Assembly (NCBI GenBank): GCA_028023455.1
Contig: JAQFVV010006426.1
Coordinates: 1,242,001 to 1,306,000 of the forward strand
Length of the DNA: 64,000 nt
Origin: Epiperipatus broadwayi
Lineage: Eukaryota; Onychophora; Udeonychophora; Euonychophora; Peripatidae
Direction: 5' to 3'
In this document: positions 1 to 11,906 of the stretch, in pieces
Layout: each line of letters starts with the position of its first letter
Position numbering within the stretch: position 1 is the stretch's first letter
The notes under the pieces: model-generated
Told to the model about the DNA's origin: nothing
Seen by the model: only the letters and a program-made list of their open reading frames with translations
Databases searched by the model: none
Made by a program: the position numbers and the translations under genes

Positions 1-2
1 AT

Positions 3-104
3 ACTTCTGATTCAGACCTCTTAGATGCATTGGCTGATGGCTGGGCAGAATATCCAGATGAAATATATGTGTACTTATACTGTCATTGCTATATACTTTC
101 CATA
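3..104 (+). other. Possible partial exon or ORF end at window edge
   Basis: The third forward frame is open from the window edge for about 38 codons. Its first half is acidic and non-repetitive (SDSDLLDALADGW, then AEYPDE), then it becomes low-complexity hydrophobic and stops. The acidic part is more protein-like than its surroundings. It could be the end of a host exon or of a transposon ORF. I see no convincing GT donor and do not recognise the family. Confidence 0.2.
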
Positions 105-264
105 CAAAATTATATATAAAAATGACAGTAATTCAAATCAATATTATTTTTTCAGAATTTAACTTGTGGTCTTTACAGTTTCAATATTTAATCTCTCTAT
201 CTTTCTTTAAGTGACTGAGGGCTTTTATATGTTTGAGCCTGTGAAAGACCAATCAGATAGAAAA

Positions 265-535
265 CTTGATTTTTATTAATAAAATCATTTGATTAAAACC
301 GATCATCTGCTTCAAATTTACAATCAGTAAAAAAATCCAGACACTTGATTTTTTTTAATTAATTAGTCTAACTTAAAACTGATCCTCTGTTTCAAATTTT
401 ACTGCTAGTAAAAAAAATCCAAACTAATAAATATAAACACCTGATTTTGTTTATCACTTAACCAGTCTACTTTAAAACTGGTTATCGGTTTCAAATTTAC
501 TGTTGGTAAAAAATAAAAATATAAATCCAGGCTAC
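265..535 (+). repeat. Degenerate tandem repeat, about three units
   Basis: Three diverged units of roughly 90-110 bp share the order: (a)aaactgatc or close, atctgcttcaaattt or close, agtaaaaaa, atccag, then ctgattttt and a run of T and A. The units start near 288, 374 and 470. They differ by many substitutions and small indels, so the duplication is old. No coding potential is seen. Confidence 0.6.
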
Positions 536-540
536 AACTT

Positions 541-1730
541 TGCTGATAATTAATTCTAGGAAAAATCCATTATTTTAATGTTTTCACACCTTGATTTTAA
601 ATCTGAGTCTCCCAAAACTTAATTACTTCTTTAATTATCTCTGACTTCAAAGATTTTCAGCTGTAAAGGTTAGCTGAAATTATAACCTTATGAGTTTAAT
701 TAATACAATATAATTCTTTACACATTTTTCTCCTTAAAAAAAGATTTTAACAGAATTTTATTTATGTAATATACAGCCACACACACTCTGTCATCCAAAA
801 GACTTGCTTATCCAAACAATCTAAATGCTTTTTAGAAACTATAATTTAATATTCAAAATTAAATTTTTAGGACTATTAAATCTAAATTTCAATTATAGAG
901 AAAAAAAAAAAACAGAAATAGAAAATAAAAATAGCAGAATTTAGCGATTAATTTTGAAGGAGGTTACTAATCAAAAATATAAAAATGATTATCTAAATGG
1001 CTTGTGTCGACAGACAACTGCCTATATGTGTTATAATCTTACTCTTTAAAAATAACTATTGAATAATTCAAAGTATGCACTATTCTTTTTGGGTTATATC
1101 AACACAAACAAACAAATCACATAAATACTTCTCCCACTCTCTTCCTTTCTTAGGCTTTTAAGACTTGATCCTGTAAGGTTTAAACTTGAGTGCCCTACAG
1201 CTTCCCTTCCTATATAAGAAAATGTGATGATGATTTTTCTTTCTGTATTTTCACTTAACTTTAGCCACAGGCTAAATTGAAATGGTCACAGTATATATTC
1301 TTACATAATAATTTAAAACAACCAGATTTCCATTATAAATCCAATCATAAAATGGCATAAATAATTATATAATTAAAAGTAAAATTGATAAGTACATTGT
1401 ACTGGTTCAAACTCCTTTTAAAATAAAGCCACTCTGATATTATGAGTTTTTTTACACTCACACTAAAAAAGGCATACAAAAGAGAAATAAATTAATAAAT
1501 AAATAAAACCCTTTAAAGGCTCAATTTATATGCAAAAGTATCTAGGTCATAATTAATTTTTTTCTAAAAGTTGCAAATAAATAAATAAATAGGCTTTTCT
1601 TAACAAAAGCAATATAATATTTTTGAAAATTAATTTGTAACAATAGATAAAGGTCCCCAGATTTATATAAAAAAGTTATAATTTCCACTTTGTAAAAACC
1701 TATTATGCATTGATTTATATAACATCACAT
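541..1730. other. Gene-less AT-rich stretch
   Basis: I see no reading frame, repeat unit or RNA gene of note. Short (aaat)n-type simple repeats occur near 1490-1505 and 1570-1590. Confidence 0.6.
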
Positions 1731-1793
1731 ACATTTTAAATGAACACTTCTCAATACAATGTATAAAATAAAATTTATTCCTTCTTGCTTATA

Positions 1794-1821
1794 CTTTCAA
1801 TTGCTTAGCAGTCATCATCAG
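1794..1821 (-). ncRNA. Hammerhead-like hairpin module (copy a)
   Basis: Read on the minus strand: CTGATGA, one spacer base, a weak stem GACTGC over GCAATT, then GAAAG. It lies in the left arm of the 1731-3001 foldback and is the most decayed of the copies (one stem pair lost). Whether it is transcribed or active is unknown. Confidence 0.4.
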
Positions 1822-2913
1822 AGCTACAATATTCAAATATATATAACCATACAATTAATGCTTATCTGTACATGTATATATAAAATATATACAATATCTA
1901 TCCTTATACATTTTTAATAAATTTATAAATATTAGTCTTTTATCTTAATTTTAATTGATTTCTTGTGCATAAACTTATATATTTTTAATATATATAATTA
2001 CATAACTGAATAAAAAATGTATATACCATTGAGAAATATATATTTTTCTACATTTTTATGACATACTTTTTAATAATTTAATTTATTTCTATCATTTTAA
2101 CTATTTCACTATAGTTTTAAACATGCATTAATTAATAATAATAACATAATATAATTATATAATTCTATTTTTAAAAATTTTGTAATTCTTTTAAAATTAC
2201 TCTACCTCTTTTAAACCCTTAACAACTTCGACTGAAATAATTTTAAAATGTTTTATATTATCACCCTACCTCCCTCTATGAGCATTTTTAAAAACTATAT
2301 CTTACTGTTATTTTCAACCTATATATATATATTTATTTAATTACTAAAGAACATTTTAAAATAAAGATTTGGATATTCATTATTAATTAAATAACTATAT
2401 ATTGATTGAAAATGAAAAAAGATTTAGTTTTAAAAGATTCTCATAGAGGGAGAAATGGCGACAATATAAAACAATTTAAAATTATTTCTGTTAAAATTGT
2501 TTAAAGTTGTTAAGAATTTAAAAAAGTTAAAGGTTATTTAAAAAGAATTAACAAATTTTGAAAAAGTAGCATTATATTATTATTAATTAATGAAGGTTTA
2601 AAACTTTAGTGAATTAGTTAAAATGATAGAAATAAATTAAATTATTAAAAAGTTTGTCATAAAATATACAAAAATATATATTAAAAGTATAAAAAACAGT
2701 TTATGCAAAAGAAATCAAAAATATAAATAAGATAAAAGACTATTATTTATAAATGTATTTAAAATATATAAGGATATATAATTATTGGGATTTTTGAAAA
2801 ATTATATATATATTTTAAATCCATCATATCAAATATTATACATAATTTTATATATATATGTATGTTTAGATAAGCATTAATTATATGGTTATACATATTT
2901 GAATATTGTAACT

Positions 2914-2940
2914 CTGATGATGACTGCCAGGCAGTTGAAA
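2914..2940 (+). ncRNA. Hammerhead-like hairpin module (copy b)
   Basis: CTGATGA is followed by one spacer T, then a stem of GACTGC against GCAGTT with loop cag (first pair G-T), then GAAA. It is in the right arm of the foldback, at the position equivalent to copy a. Stem bases differ between the two arms. Confidence 0.45.
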
Positions 2941-3001
2941 TCATAAGCAAGAAGGAATACATTTTGTTTTTATTGCATTGTAAAGTGTTCATTTAAAATG
3001 T

Positions 3002-6000
3002 TTATATTTTATATCTATCTATCTATAAAAAAGTTGTGAGAGACACCAGTTGTTGTTTTTTTTTTTTTTAGTTTTTGTGTTTAGAGAAAAAGTTTTTTTG
3101 TTTTAAGGAAGCTATAATAATATCATCATCAAGAATTTTTGGATCATTTCAGCCAGAAAAGTTCTGTCTAGCAGCATTCCCAGAAAGTTAAGTCAATTAG
3201 AGTAGCATTTTCAGTTAATTAAGAAGCAGCTAATTTGCAAATTATTTAACTGCAACTAATATAGAAAATAGTATATAAATGAAATCTTACTATATTGGGA
3301 TGAAACATCTTAGTACACTGATCAACTAAATCTGGAATTACATAACCACCTATAGATATTAATTTTAAATACCATTCCTGCAGTATCTGTTGTCTTTTAC
3401 ATGATTTTTGTCACTCTATCCATGTTGAACATATAATCCAGTTACAGCATCATTCTATTTGGAGAATAACTCGAGAACAGGACATCAAATGAACCCTTTA
3501 ACTTTCCCAATACAAACTGTCTTACAGATCAATTTTTAAAAAGGTTTCAAACTTGTATTCTTAATCAATTAACTCGTTCATTACCCTTGGTGCCATATTG
3601 AATTTAAAAAAAAACTGGCTTGAGACATAATTTTCACAATAACCTCAGTTTTAATAATGTTAGAGCAAAAAGTTTACATTGATAGTAACTAGAAAAACAA
3701 AGGAAAACAATAAGTCTAAGACAAATAGTGATAACCATTAAAAAAATAAGGAGAAAAAAAAGAAAATTTCAACATCTGACATAATTATTACTTTATTGTT
3801 TGCTCATAATTTCTAATTTATCATTAACTACGTTTAAATTACATTTTCTACTGGAATGTTCTTTCCTTTTTTAACAACATTATCATGACATTACTCATTC
3901 AAATTATTTCCAACAAGACAATGAATATTTTTATTCTGTTCATACTGTGGTTCATAAGATGCTATCAAAGATTTAGTCCCACATCTCTCAATGTTAAATA
4001 TTTGTTACAAAAAAGTTAAAAAATATTAAAATAATAGACCAAATTTAAGCATGAATTAATATTTATACAGCTACTTGGTATCTGATCTTACAATACCACA
4101 GAGATTATTAAAACAGGCAAAACTCTCTATATAATGTTTATTGGCTTAATACCACAGAGACTTAGTTACTTTTTTATTTGTTTATAAATAAATATTGTAA
4201 TGTCCAATATGTATAGCAACATACCCCTTTTTAACAGTAGATGTGAATTTAATGTAATTTTATCTTAAAATGTAAACAAATTATTCAAATTAGGATAATT
4301 TAAAACTAAAATGATGTTTGTAACAGTTGACATAGTTGAATCTATAGTAAAATATACTGATTGGCTATCACAGACTGTTTTCATATACTATATTACAGTC
4401 AGTGAATGATAAAATAACATGGAATAAAATTATAGTTTTGAAAAATGTCTCCACTCAGATCCAAAGGGACATAAACATTCAGCGATTAATCTACAGTATA
4501 TAATTACTTTCTGAATTTTTGAAGATCTCATTGGTGAGGGGACTAAGAAGGAAGACAGGTTTGATAATTATTATGATGAATATATTAGTTACTGATTAAT
4601 ATTTTTAGTGTTGAAGTATTCAATATGGTTATAAGATTTTAGATTAGATAACAAGGCTATTGGATATATGTTGCATTATTTCACTTGAACGTTACAATAT
4701 TGATTACTATTGGATATAATGTTAGTAAATATTGCTTTCTTTTCTTTTGATTTGTACCAATTTTAGTATTATATCAATCTATGGACCAACTATAAATGTC
4801 AATAAATGTATTTGTAATTTTTTAGTGTTTTTGGGAGTAAGTACTATTTGATTTCTTGGCTATCATAAATATTTACATTTAAAAAGGCATATTTCTACTG
4901 GACACTGTCTAAGATAAACTTCACCCAAGTCAGAAAAACTAGTTTAGACATGGTAATAATAATTTGAAAAAATGTGTATTTCTGAAAAGCTATTTATTTA
5001 TATAAATGAAATGTTACAAAGCACAGTTAATTTTATTTACTAATTCACACAACATAGATAAAAGAATAGGTGCATAATAATCTGTAGGCACTTTCTCTTC
5101 AGTTTGTATTATGGTCAATAGTAGGACATCCATTTGAATAAGAAACAGAGAAATTAGAGAATTACTTAAATTTTCTCAAACACCCCAATCCTGACCCTTT
5201 CTCTGATAATATTCATCATGTGGTTCTCAGAATTTGATGATGTTCATAAACTTAATCCTGAAGTATAGATTAAATATATCAGTTATTTAATGTAAATATG
5301 CTTATCTCAGATTATCAATACAGGCACTATCATATTTAAAGATATAATCACATATTGTACATCATCAATACATCATTGACCATTACACTATCAATAATGT
5401 TATGGTTTATAGAGTGGTTTAAATATTGGATATCATCAAGAAAATTTCTAAGCTTAGTGAAAAATAATCAACATTAAACAACCTGGATTCAAAACAGGTT
5501 CATGTCAGGTAAAAGAGTGATTTGGTATTTTTGTGCATGCAAATGTTATTACTACTTAGATCTGATTCTGTTGATTCAAATAAATAAATTTTTTATGGTT
5601 CTACAAGTTCACAAGGTTAATAAATTTTGATTATGCCTTAAAAATAATCATTTTTTTTGTTAATATATAATAAGCTTATTTCACTATTGAAATGTTATGA
5701 TTTTTTTAGTTTTATCTAATATATTTCAATGTTCAACACAATTTATATTCTCCAAACTCTTCTTTTTTTTAACAAGTCCAATGTTCTTAGTTACAATACA
5801 GTATATTAAATTTAAAAATTTTTCACCTAGTGATAAAATTGTCAAACAATTATCATGTGAAAATTACAAAATATTTTTAATTAATATTACTTTTTTATTA
5901 AAATGTTAAAAATAATAATAAAATTTATGCCTGATTATATTCTATAATAATGATTCTTGCAGAATTTGATAGACTTTTATGGTTACTATTTAAAAGTGCA

Positions 6001-6570
6001 AAACAATAACAAAAACAGTTTTCAGCATCCAAGATAATTTACTTGAATGCTATTATATAATAATCTTGTTTATGTTTCACTATTGCTTAACTTAAATGTT
6101 GATTGTTTCAAGAAATCGTTTTTATGATGTATTTATAATTGACTTTAATGAATGTATTTGTTATAGGATTTAGTCATATAAAATAAATCTAGCGCGAAAT
6201 ATATTTATTTACAAGTTAGTCATCTCTATATGTGAATCTTACTTGTACATCTACTTATTTAGTTTTTTGAAATATAATCAATGTGATTTTTTAAAATTGC
6301 TTTTGCATAGTATTTTACTTGTTAACTTTTTTTCTTTAAGAATTGATGTCCATCCAGTTTAAAATTCTATTGATATTCTATGAGTAGCCAGTATTAAATA
6401 ATCAATACTCATTTATAATGTTTTGTATCTGTTATGTGATTTATTTCTCATATGAAATTAGACTGGCCATAGTTGTTTGCAAACAGTTACTACTGATGAC
6501 AATAATGCCAGTAAAATATCTAGTGTTATTGATGGGTGATACTCTCATAGTAGAAAATCATATGGGAAAG
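3002..6570. other. Gene-less AT-rich stretch
   Basis: I found no supported gene, RNA or repeat in these 3.6 kb beyond a tatc run near 3013, a T-run near 3057 and homopolymer tracts. The short open frames here (for example 5697-5909 and 6418-6633) are made of AT-rich hydrophobic codons and resemble no family I know. Confidence 0.55.
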
Positions 6571-6727
6571 AAGCTAGGATGGATGAGATCTTATTTATTT
6601 CTTGGGAGGGTAAAGAACTTTGACTACCTGTAATGTGCTTCAATAAAGGGTAAAGCTAGGATGGATGAAGTCTTTTCTTGGGAGGATAAAGAATTTTGAC
6701 TATCCATGATGTGCTTCAATAAGAGTT
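6571..6727 (+). repeat. Tandem duplication, ~80-bp unit twice
   Basis: A unit beginning aagctaggatggatga and ending gtgcttcaataa occurs at 6571-6652 and again at 6653-6727. The second copy lacks an 8-bp piece in the atttattt region and carries several substitutions. Confidence 0.75.
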
Positions 6728-6735
6728 AATATAAG

Positions 6736-7130
6736 GAGTATATCATGGATGGTCAGTAAAAAGGGAAGTAAATGAACTGTTTTTATGATATATATATATA
6801 TATATGTGTGTGTGTGTACATTTAGTCATTGTTGATACATCTGTCTAATGGTACTCTTTCTTATATCTATTATCACATAAACACAGAAGTAGTGAATATA
6901 AGTTTCTTTTACCTTGAATTGTCATCTATATAATATAAAGATGATACTAATTGTAATATAAAGAAATTAATACTAAATATCAAGTTCAATGTCTGCATAT
7001 TAAGCTTGAATAATAATATCCAGTAAGTCAAATTTGAATGCTTCACTTTCCATACTAAAATATTAGGTCATCATATGCTGATTATTATTTTTAATTCAAT
7101 TTTTTTCACATTTTTATACAAATGTTAATT
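6736..7130. other. Microsatellite and featureless sequence
   Basis: A (TA)n run passes directly into a (TG)n run at about 6789-6818. The rest is AT-rich with nothing recognisable. Confidence 0.6.
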
Positions 7131-7156
7131 GTAATATTAATAATCAGCCATAAAGC

Positions 7157-7466
7157 TAATGCACATGGGTTTTGTAGATTTTAACTATAAATGAATGCTC
7201 TCATTTTCAAACACAAGATAAAGTCTTTGTGAAAAGATAGAATGAATCGATCTATCTTTTCGACCCAAGCATATATGTATGGGCAAATCTTAAGCATTTG
7301 GAAATGACAGTGTGAAGATGTTAAACAATCACTTTAAATTACTTTAATTATGCTTGAATGAATGATGCGAAATTTTTTAGAATTTATGATACGTCATTCT
7401 TATTTGAAATTAAATATATATGTATAAATGAAATATTTATTTTATATACTGCTATGTTTATAAACT
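7157..7466 (+). mobile_element. SINE-like insertion with 26-bp target duplication
   Basis: The 26 bases at 7131-7156 are repeated exactly at 7467-7492 (gtaatatt...cataaagc). They bracket a 310-bp insertion. Part of it (about 7195-7410: a ctctca segment, acaagata, cgacccaa, gggcaaatct, tcacttt.aattact, gaatgaatga.gc, a tttagaattta segment, acgtcatt) matches each arm of the palindrome at 59217-59765, so this is a dispersed family. A long direct duplication is typical of LINE-style target-primed insertion. I could not identify an A box and B box or an obvious tail. Confidence 0.7.
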
Positions 7467-7536
7467 GTAATATTAATAATCAGCCATAAAGCAAGTTAAT
7501 TATGAACAATAAAAAGCAAAAATATAGAAAAGATGC

Positions 7537-8100
7537 ATGATAAACCTAAGGAAATTCACCACACCAGAACAGCTACCATTCACAAATAAGATCAGACTAT
7601 GGAAAGCATATCACCTGATGAGTCCAGAGTTACAATGTTTGCCAAGTAAACTAAATCTAACTAACAATAAGCTCTTGTCAAGAACTAAATTCTGGGCATT
7701 GGAGCTGAAATTCACTGATTTTGTAGTCAAATTAAATCATGACGCTTTGCCCACCAATTGATTTCTTATATATAAAAGGGGTTTCAAAAAACTTGACCCA
7801 ATATGCCAATTGTGTGGGTGAGAAGATGAAACAGTTTAATACCTAATTGGAGCATGTACACGATTAGACAAAGTCAGGAAATTCATCCATGACTGCTTCC
7901 AAATGGGAGTGAATTGTGTCACCTCAATACGAGACTGTATAAATTACAAAATGTTTGGACTAATCAGAATTGCAATCTTCATATTCTCATTATGGAAAAC
8001 CAGATGTAAGATAGTTATTGGAAAATCAGAATCAGAAGCAGTTCAATTGTTTTGTAACAGCTTAGAAAAAATCAAGAAAAGGGACGAAGGTTATTCATAA
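7537..8100 (+). pseudogene. LINE ORF2 C-terminus (zinc knuckle), broken
   Basis: This is the C-terminal tail of a non-LTR retrotransposon polyprotein. The frame from 7537 reads through LHSTDF-like residues to NHDALPTN, a block that precedes the C-terminal zinc knuckle in many LINEs. A stop follows, and then at 7795-7860 comes DPICQLC with an ED-ET segment, where the expected His has become Tyr (YLIGAC). A further segment at 7903-8100 continues to KKRDEGYS. So the C-x2-C ... H-x4-C motif has lost its His, and there are at least three in-frame stops. The 3' flank contains aataaagcaatttcaatttctt near 8320. RT itself is absent (5'-truncated). The same domain appears at 15703, 23886 and 37806. LINE clade cannot be assigned. 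Confidence 0.7.
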
Positions 8101-8776
8101 AAAAATTAATGAAGACACATGGCATACTTGAATACTGCACTCTTGGACTAATACACTCTGGCCTTCATTGATTGTCTTATTTATAATTACAACTCTCAAT
8201 AGAACGAGAGGAACTAAAGCTTGTTTAATGATTGATTATATGTAAAAGTTTTCATTATAAATAAATATATATTATTATAAGTAAAATGTCATTTCACCAA
8301 ATGGTGGTAACTGTTACTAATAAAGCAATTTCAATTTCTTGATGGGAAATACTATTGTTATGATAGTGTTGTATTTGCCAAACTACATTAATTTTTTTTT
8401 TTTTTTACAAGTGTATACTTCTAATATTATTGTTTTTGTTATTTTTTATGCAAAAGTTCTAATGGCAATAGGTTTCTCATTCTATCTTGCAATATATCAT
8501 CTTAATTATGATAATATAATCAATATGTGTTCATTTGAGAAATATTTCTGCATCAGCTTTTATCAGCATACAAATTAAATGCCTGAATAATTTAAATTAG
8601 AATTTGTGATAAAAGATTCGATAAAAATAGCTTAGATTTAAACATAAGACTTAGCAACTATCCTATAGATTTCTTATTAATACAATAGAAGTAATTGTAA
8701 TTTTACTAATGAAAATAAAATCTTTAATATTTTATGTCTAAACATATCAAGTGTTGGAGTGATAATATTGAATGTG

Positions 8777-8898
8777 CTTATAACCCTTCTTTTATAATAC
8801 ACTTTAATGCAACAAATTTTCTTAAATACTTCTTTATTTTTCCTTACAGTTTCGACTGTCCAGCAGTCTTCATCAGAGCTCTAATATTCTTCTCTTTG
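8777..8898 (-). mobile_element. 122-bp insertion with 13-bp target duplication and hairpin
   Basis: The 13-mer aatattgaatgtg at 8764-8776 is repeated exactly at 8899-8911, bracketing a 122-bp insertion. Read on the minus strand it holds gaatattagagct, the hairpin module (8849-8876), then a taagg..aaataaa segment, ttgcatt and aaagtgta. The same order occurs in both arms of the 1731-3001 foldback. It encodes nothing. It looks like a complete, very short non-autonomous element, probably related to the 3' end of a Penelope-like element, whose 3' flank at 41290 has the same module. Confidence 0.65.
8849..8876 (-). ncRNA. Hammerhead-like hairpin module (copy c)
   Basis: On the minus strand: CTGATGA, spacer A, a perfect 5-bp stem GACTG / CAGTC with loop ctgga, then GAAAC. 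This is the best paired of the copies that have a spacer base. Confidence 0.55.
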
Positions 8899-8911
8899 AA
8901 TATTGAATGTG

Positions 8912-10317
8912 GTGAGTTAATATCATACCCATGGTAGACTGGGTGTAATAAGCATAAATGTTTTTTACATTAGTATTTGTTATGTTTATTTTGTAGTTCT
9001 TTCTACAATTAATTATTACAAATTTTTCAATTTTAGGCATACCAAAATTTAATAAAGTATTAACAGTTGTTTTATCTCACATTCTCCATGTTTGCTATTA
9101 AAGTCTGTTATCATATTATATCAACTTAAAAACTTCACTATTTACTAACAAAATTTTCAAACAATATTTTCATATTTGATTAAATATTATTTTGTTATAA
9201 AAATCTTGAAAGAAATAATATAATTTACAGCTTTTTATTTGATACAGAAAAGGCTTTTAAAAGATTTTAGATTATATTTATATTTGAATAAGAAATGTAA
9301 AAGAACACTTCCATTATTTTTTACAGAATAATAAAATATAGTATGAATATTATAAATCGATATTTTCATGCCTTCTATTGTATAATTCCTTAAATTTAAT
9401 TATATTGTGACATTAAAAAAAAGGCTCCTCACTGATGAAGGCCACAAGCCAGAAATTAGTCTGAGGATATTGGATGAGTAGGCACTAGATGGGGATTTTA
9501 TGCACAAGCCTTCTGGCATTCATTGATTACTCTAGTTTGCTGTGTGTGGCAATATGTATAGTGAGTTTTGTCTGTTTTAAAACAGTTATAAGCAAGCATA
9601 AGAAGTGGTGGTCATGTGATGTTTATTGGCTATATTGTGATGTGTAAATCTATCACATGTTCATCAATTTCTATTAAGTTATAAATAAAGAAAACAATAG
9701 GGAATAATTTGTTTATATAATGCTTAATTTAGTTAATATTAATAGTCAAGTTAATTATAAATGATATTATGTAGATATAGGTTCAAACTCAGAATGAATG
9801 AAAGGATGAATGTAAGTATAAATGAAATATATTAAAAAAATTATACAAATCTTAATTTTAAATATTATTTGAATTAAAATAAAAATGATTATTTTATCAT
9901 ATAGAATAATAAAATTTATTTTCATTGTATAAAATAAAGAGAAAGTCATGAGAAATTTTTTATAAACCAAAAGAAAATGTTGTTACTTAGTAACCTGATA
10001 GAACTTTAAACAATTCAAAACAAAGCAAAACTCTCCGTATAGTAGTGCCATCTACTGATAGAACTTTGTTGCTTTGGTGAGATCATTACTTTTACATCTG
10101 ATACACTTAATGCTTTACCAATTTGTTGACAAAATAATAATAATCTCTAAGTGAATTTCACAAGGGGGGGGGGCATGAATTTCTCTTGACTAATATCTTC
10201 AGTCATGAATAGAATGAATGACAATGAAAAGATGAAAAAAATCAAATCATTTCTTAAATATAAGTCTTAATACTATGCTAGTTGAATTAAACCATCTATT
10301 TCTGATAGGATATATAT
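8912..10317. other. Gene-less stretch with one hairpin and a G-run
   Basis: Apart from the hairpin at 9432-9454 and a run of G at about 10164-10173, I see only AT-rich sequence. A short minus frame at 9767-9970 is low-complexity Ile/Phe-rich and not convincing. Confidence 0.5.
9432..9454 (+). ncRNA. Hammerhead-like hairpin module (copy d)
   Basis: CTGATGA, spacer A, a short stem GGC / GCC with loop cacaa, an extra A, then GAAA. The stem sequence is unrelated to copies a-c, while the flanking boxes are kept. Confidence 0.4.
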
Positions 10318-10983
10318 TGTAACAATATACATATGCCATTACATTATTTTAAAATTAATACATAAAGGGGAAAATAAATCTTAAATAAAAAGTGTTTTAT
10401 TAAAAACTGAAAAAAAAATTAATAGAGTTATGTTAACATGTATATATCGCACAGATGGAAAACTTTAAAACTATTTTAAGAAAAAAAAGTAAAGTACTTT
10501 TTGTAGAAAAAAATTAAGATCTTAAGATAAAGATTAATATTTTTGTGTTAAAGCAATGAAAGGAAAAATGTTAATTAGATTCAATTTTTTTAAAAAAAAT
10601 CATGTTTTAATTTTAAAATGGAAATGATTGTTTTATTAATTAAATACAAAGCACACTAGCCCTTGGGGCACTTATATAATTAAAAGGTCAGATAAGAGAA
10701 AAAATTAGATTGACCAATGCAAGCATGAAGCCACAGCATGGACTGAAAATGGAACATTAGAATCGCTGACATCATATTCGTTCGATTCGGGAAAATGCTG
10801 ATAAGAGGATAATAAAAATATAAAAGTCAAAATAATTGAATTCATGAGGTTGTTGTCTTAGAGATGACTATTAATCTATATATGAACTGTAGTGGTATTG
10901 CAGATTTCACAATGTAGGAGTCTTGCAATCAATTTAATTTTCTGACAACCAGCTGAGGCCTCCCACTGTCAGTTCTTGACCAA
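10318..10983 (+). repeat. ~670-bp dispersed repeat, copy 1
   Basis: The unit begins tgtaacaatatacatatgcc and ends cagttcttgaccaa. Internal landmarks are aaaaagtgttttattaaaaac, a tagcccttggggcactta segment, aaaggtcagataagag, and the gacaaccagc box near the end. Copies 2 and 3 (11907-12575 and 13323-13993) share both ends at almost the same length, so this is a discrete mobile unit. Both orientations start TG and end CA-like, as LTRs do, but no target duplications were found and no coding frame is shared. Confidence 0.75.
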
Positions 10984-11906
10984 TTTAGGAAATGGTAACA
11001 ATTCTTAAGAATCAAAGCTTTCTTCTATTGGAATTATTTCAGCTGGTATTTATTTCAATAAAGAAGGATTTAAAATAAAAATAAATAAATAACCAATTTA
11101 AAATTAATAGTAAAGTCTAAATTTATTCCTCAATTTTAAATATTTATATATGTGCATTAATAAATGTTTTTTGTGTGTTATTACTGGCAGTGGCTTATTT
11201 TATTTTTTTTAATATTAAAAATATATTTTTAAGAAGTTTTATATTAAATCTCTGCATCTCCTTGAACTAGTGACATAGGCTAATGGTCAATATAAAATAA
11301 AATTTGGATCTTAACAGTAAATATTTACCTACTCTATAAAATTTCCAGGTTAGAATGGCCTGGTGGCACTCTGTGTGGCAGATATGGTAAGACTCCAATA
11401 GACCCAACCATTATAATTGGCTGCCCAGAATGTGGCATGATATTCATTAACCACAAATACCTTTAAAGTTATGCCAGTAACATTTTTTTTTGAAAAAAAA
11501 GTGAAATATTTTTTTAAATCTATATTATATAAAGTTTTTGTGTAAAAAGTACTGCAAGTAAGAAAATTGCACATGTATAATAATAAATGCGAGGAATAAA
11601 ACACAATAATAAATATAAATAATTAAAAAAAGAAGTCTAAAATTAAGTAACTTGTTTGACTTGCCTAAGTTAATAATAATGAAAGTAAGAAAAAATGAAC
11701 TCTTGAGGGAGGAGGGGTAATCTCAACTGGGGTAGAAAGGAAATAATAGTCAACAACATTTTTTTTATTTTGCAATTACTAACCAAAGTTTTTGTCTTTT
11801 GAAATTTTCATATATAATCAATTTGTGTAATGTAATTACTAATACTAAGTAAATATCTTTCTTTTTTTTTTTAAATATTTTTGTTTTTTGAGGAAGTTCA
11901 CTGATA
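10984..11906. other. Gene-less stretch between repeat copies
   Basis: A minus-strand open frame at 11350-11604 has a protein-like part (ATFWAANYNGWVYW) but resembles nothing I recognise. The remainder is AT-rich. Confidence 0.45.

Larger units (their letters stand above)
1731..3001. mobile_element. Foldback element, two ~600-bp inverted arms
   Basis: The sequence from about 1731-2325 is repeated in reverse complement at about 2400-3001, with a spacer of roughly 75 bp. The outer ends read acattttaaatgaac (left) and gttcatttaaaatgt (right). The arms are imperfect, differing by scattered substitutions and indels. Each arm carries the same hairpin module (minus strand 1794-1821, plus strand 2914-2940). 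Its surroundings (gaatatt upstream, a taag..aag..aata segment downstream, then ttgcatt, aaagtgt) resemble the 122-bp insertion at 8777-8898. I read this as an inverted dimer of a short Penelope-related element. No clear target duplication was found. Confidence 0.7.

Noticed and set aside
5697-6633. Short forward open frames (70-71 codons) in AT-rich DNA
   Set aside because: Hydrophobic, AT-driven composition, no motif, no conservation within the window.
10164-10173. G-run as possible quadruplex or PPT
   Set aside because: A single G-run without partner runs or adjacent LTR boundary.
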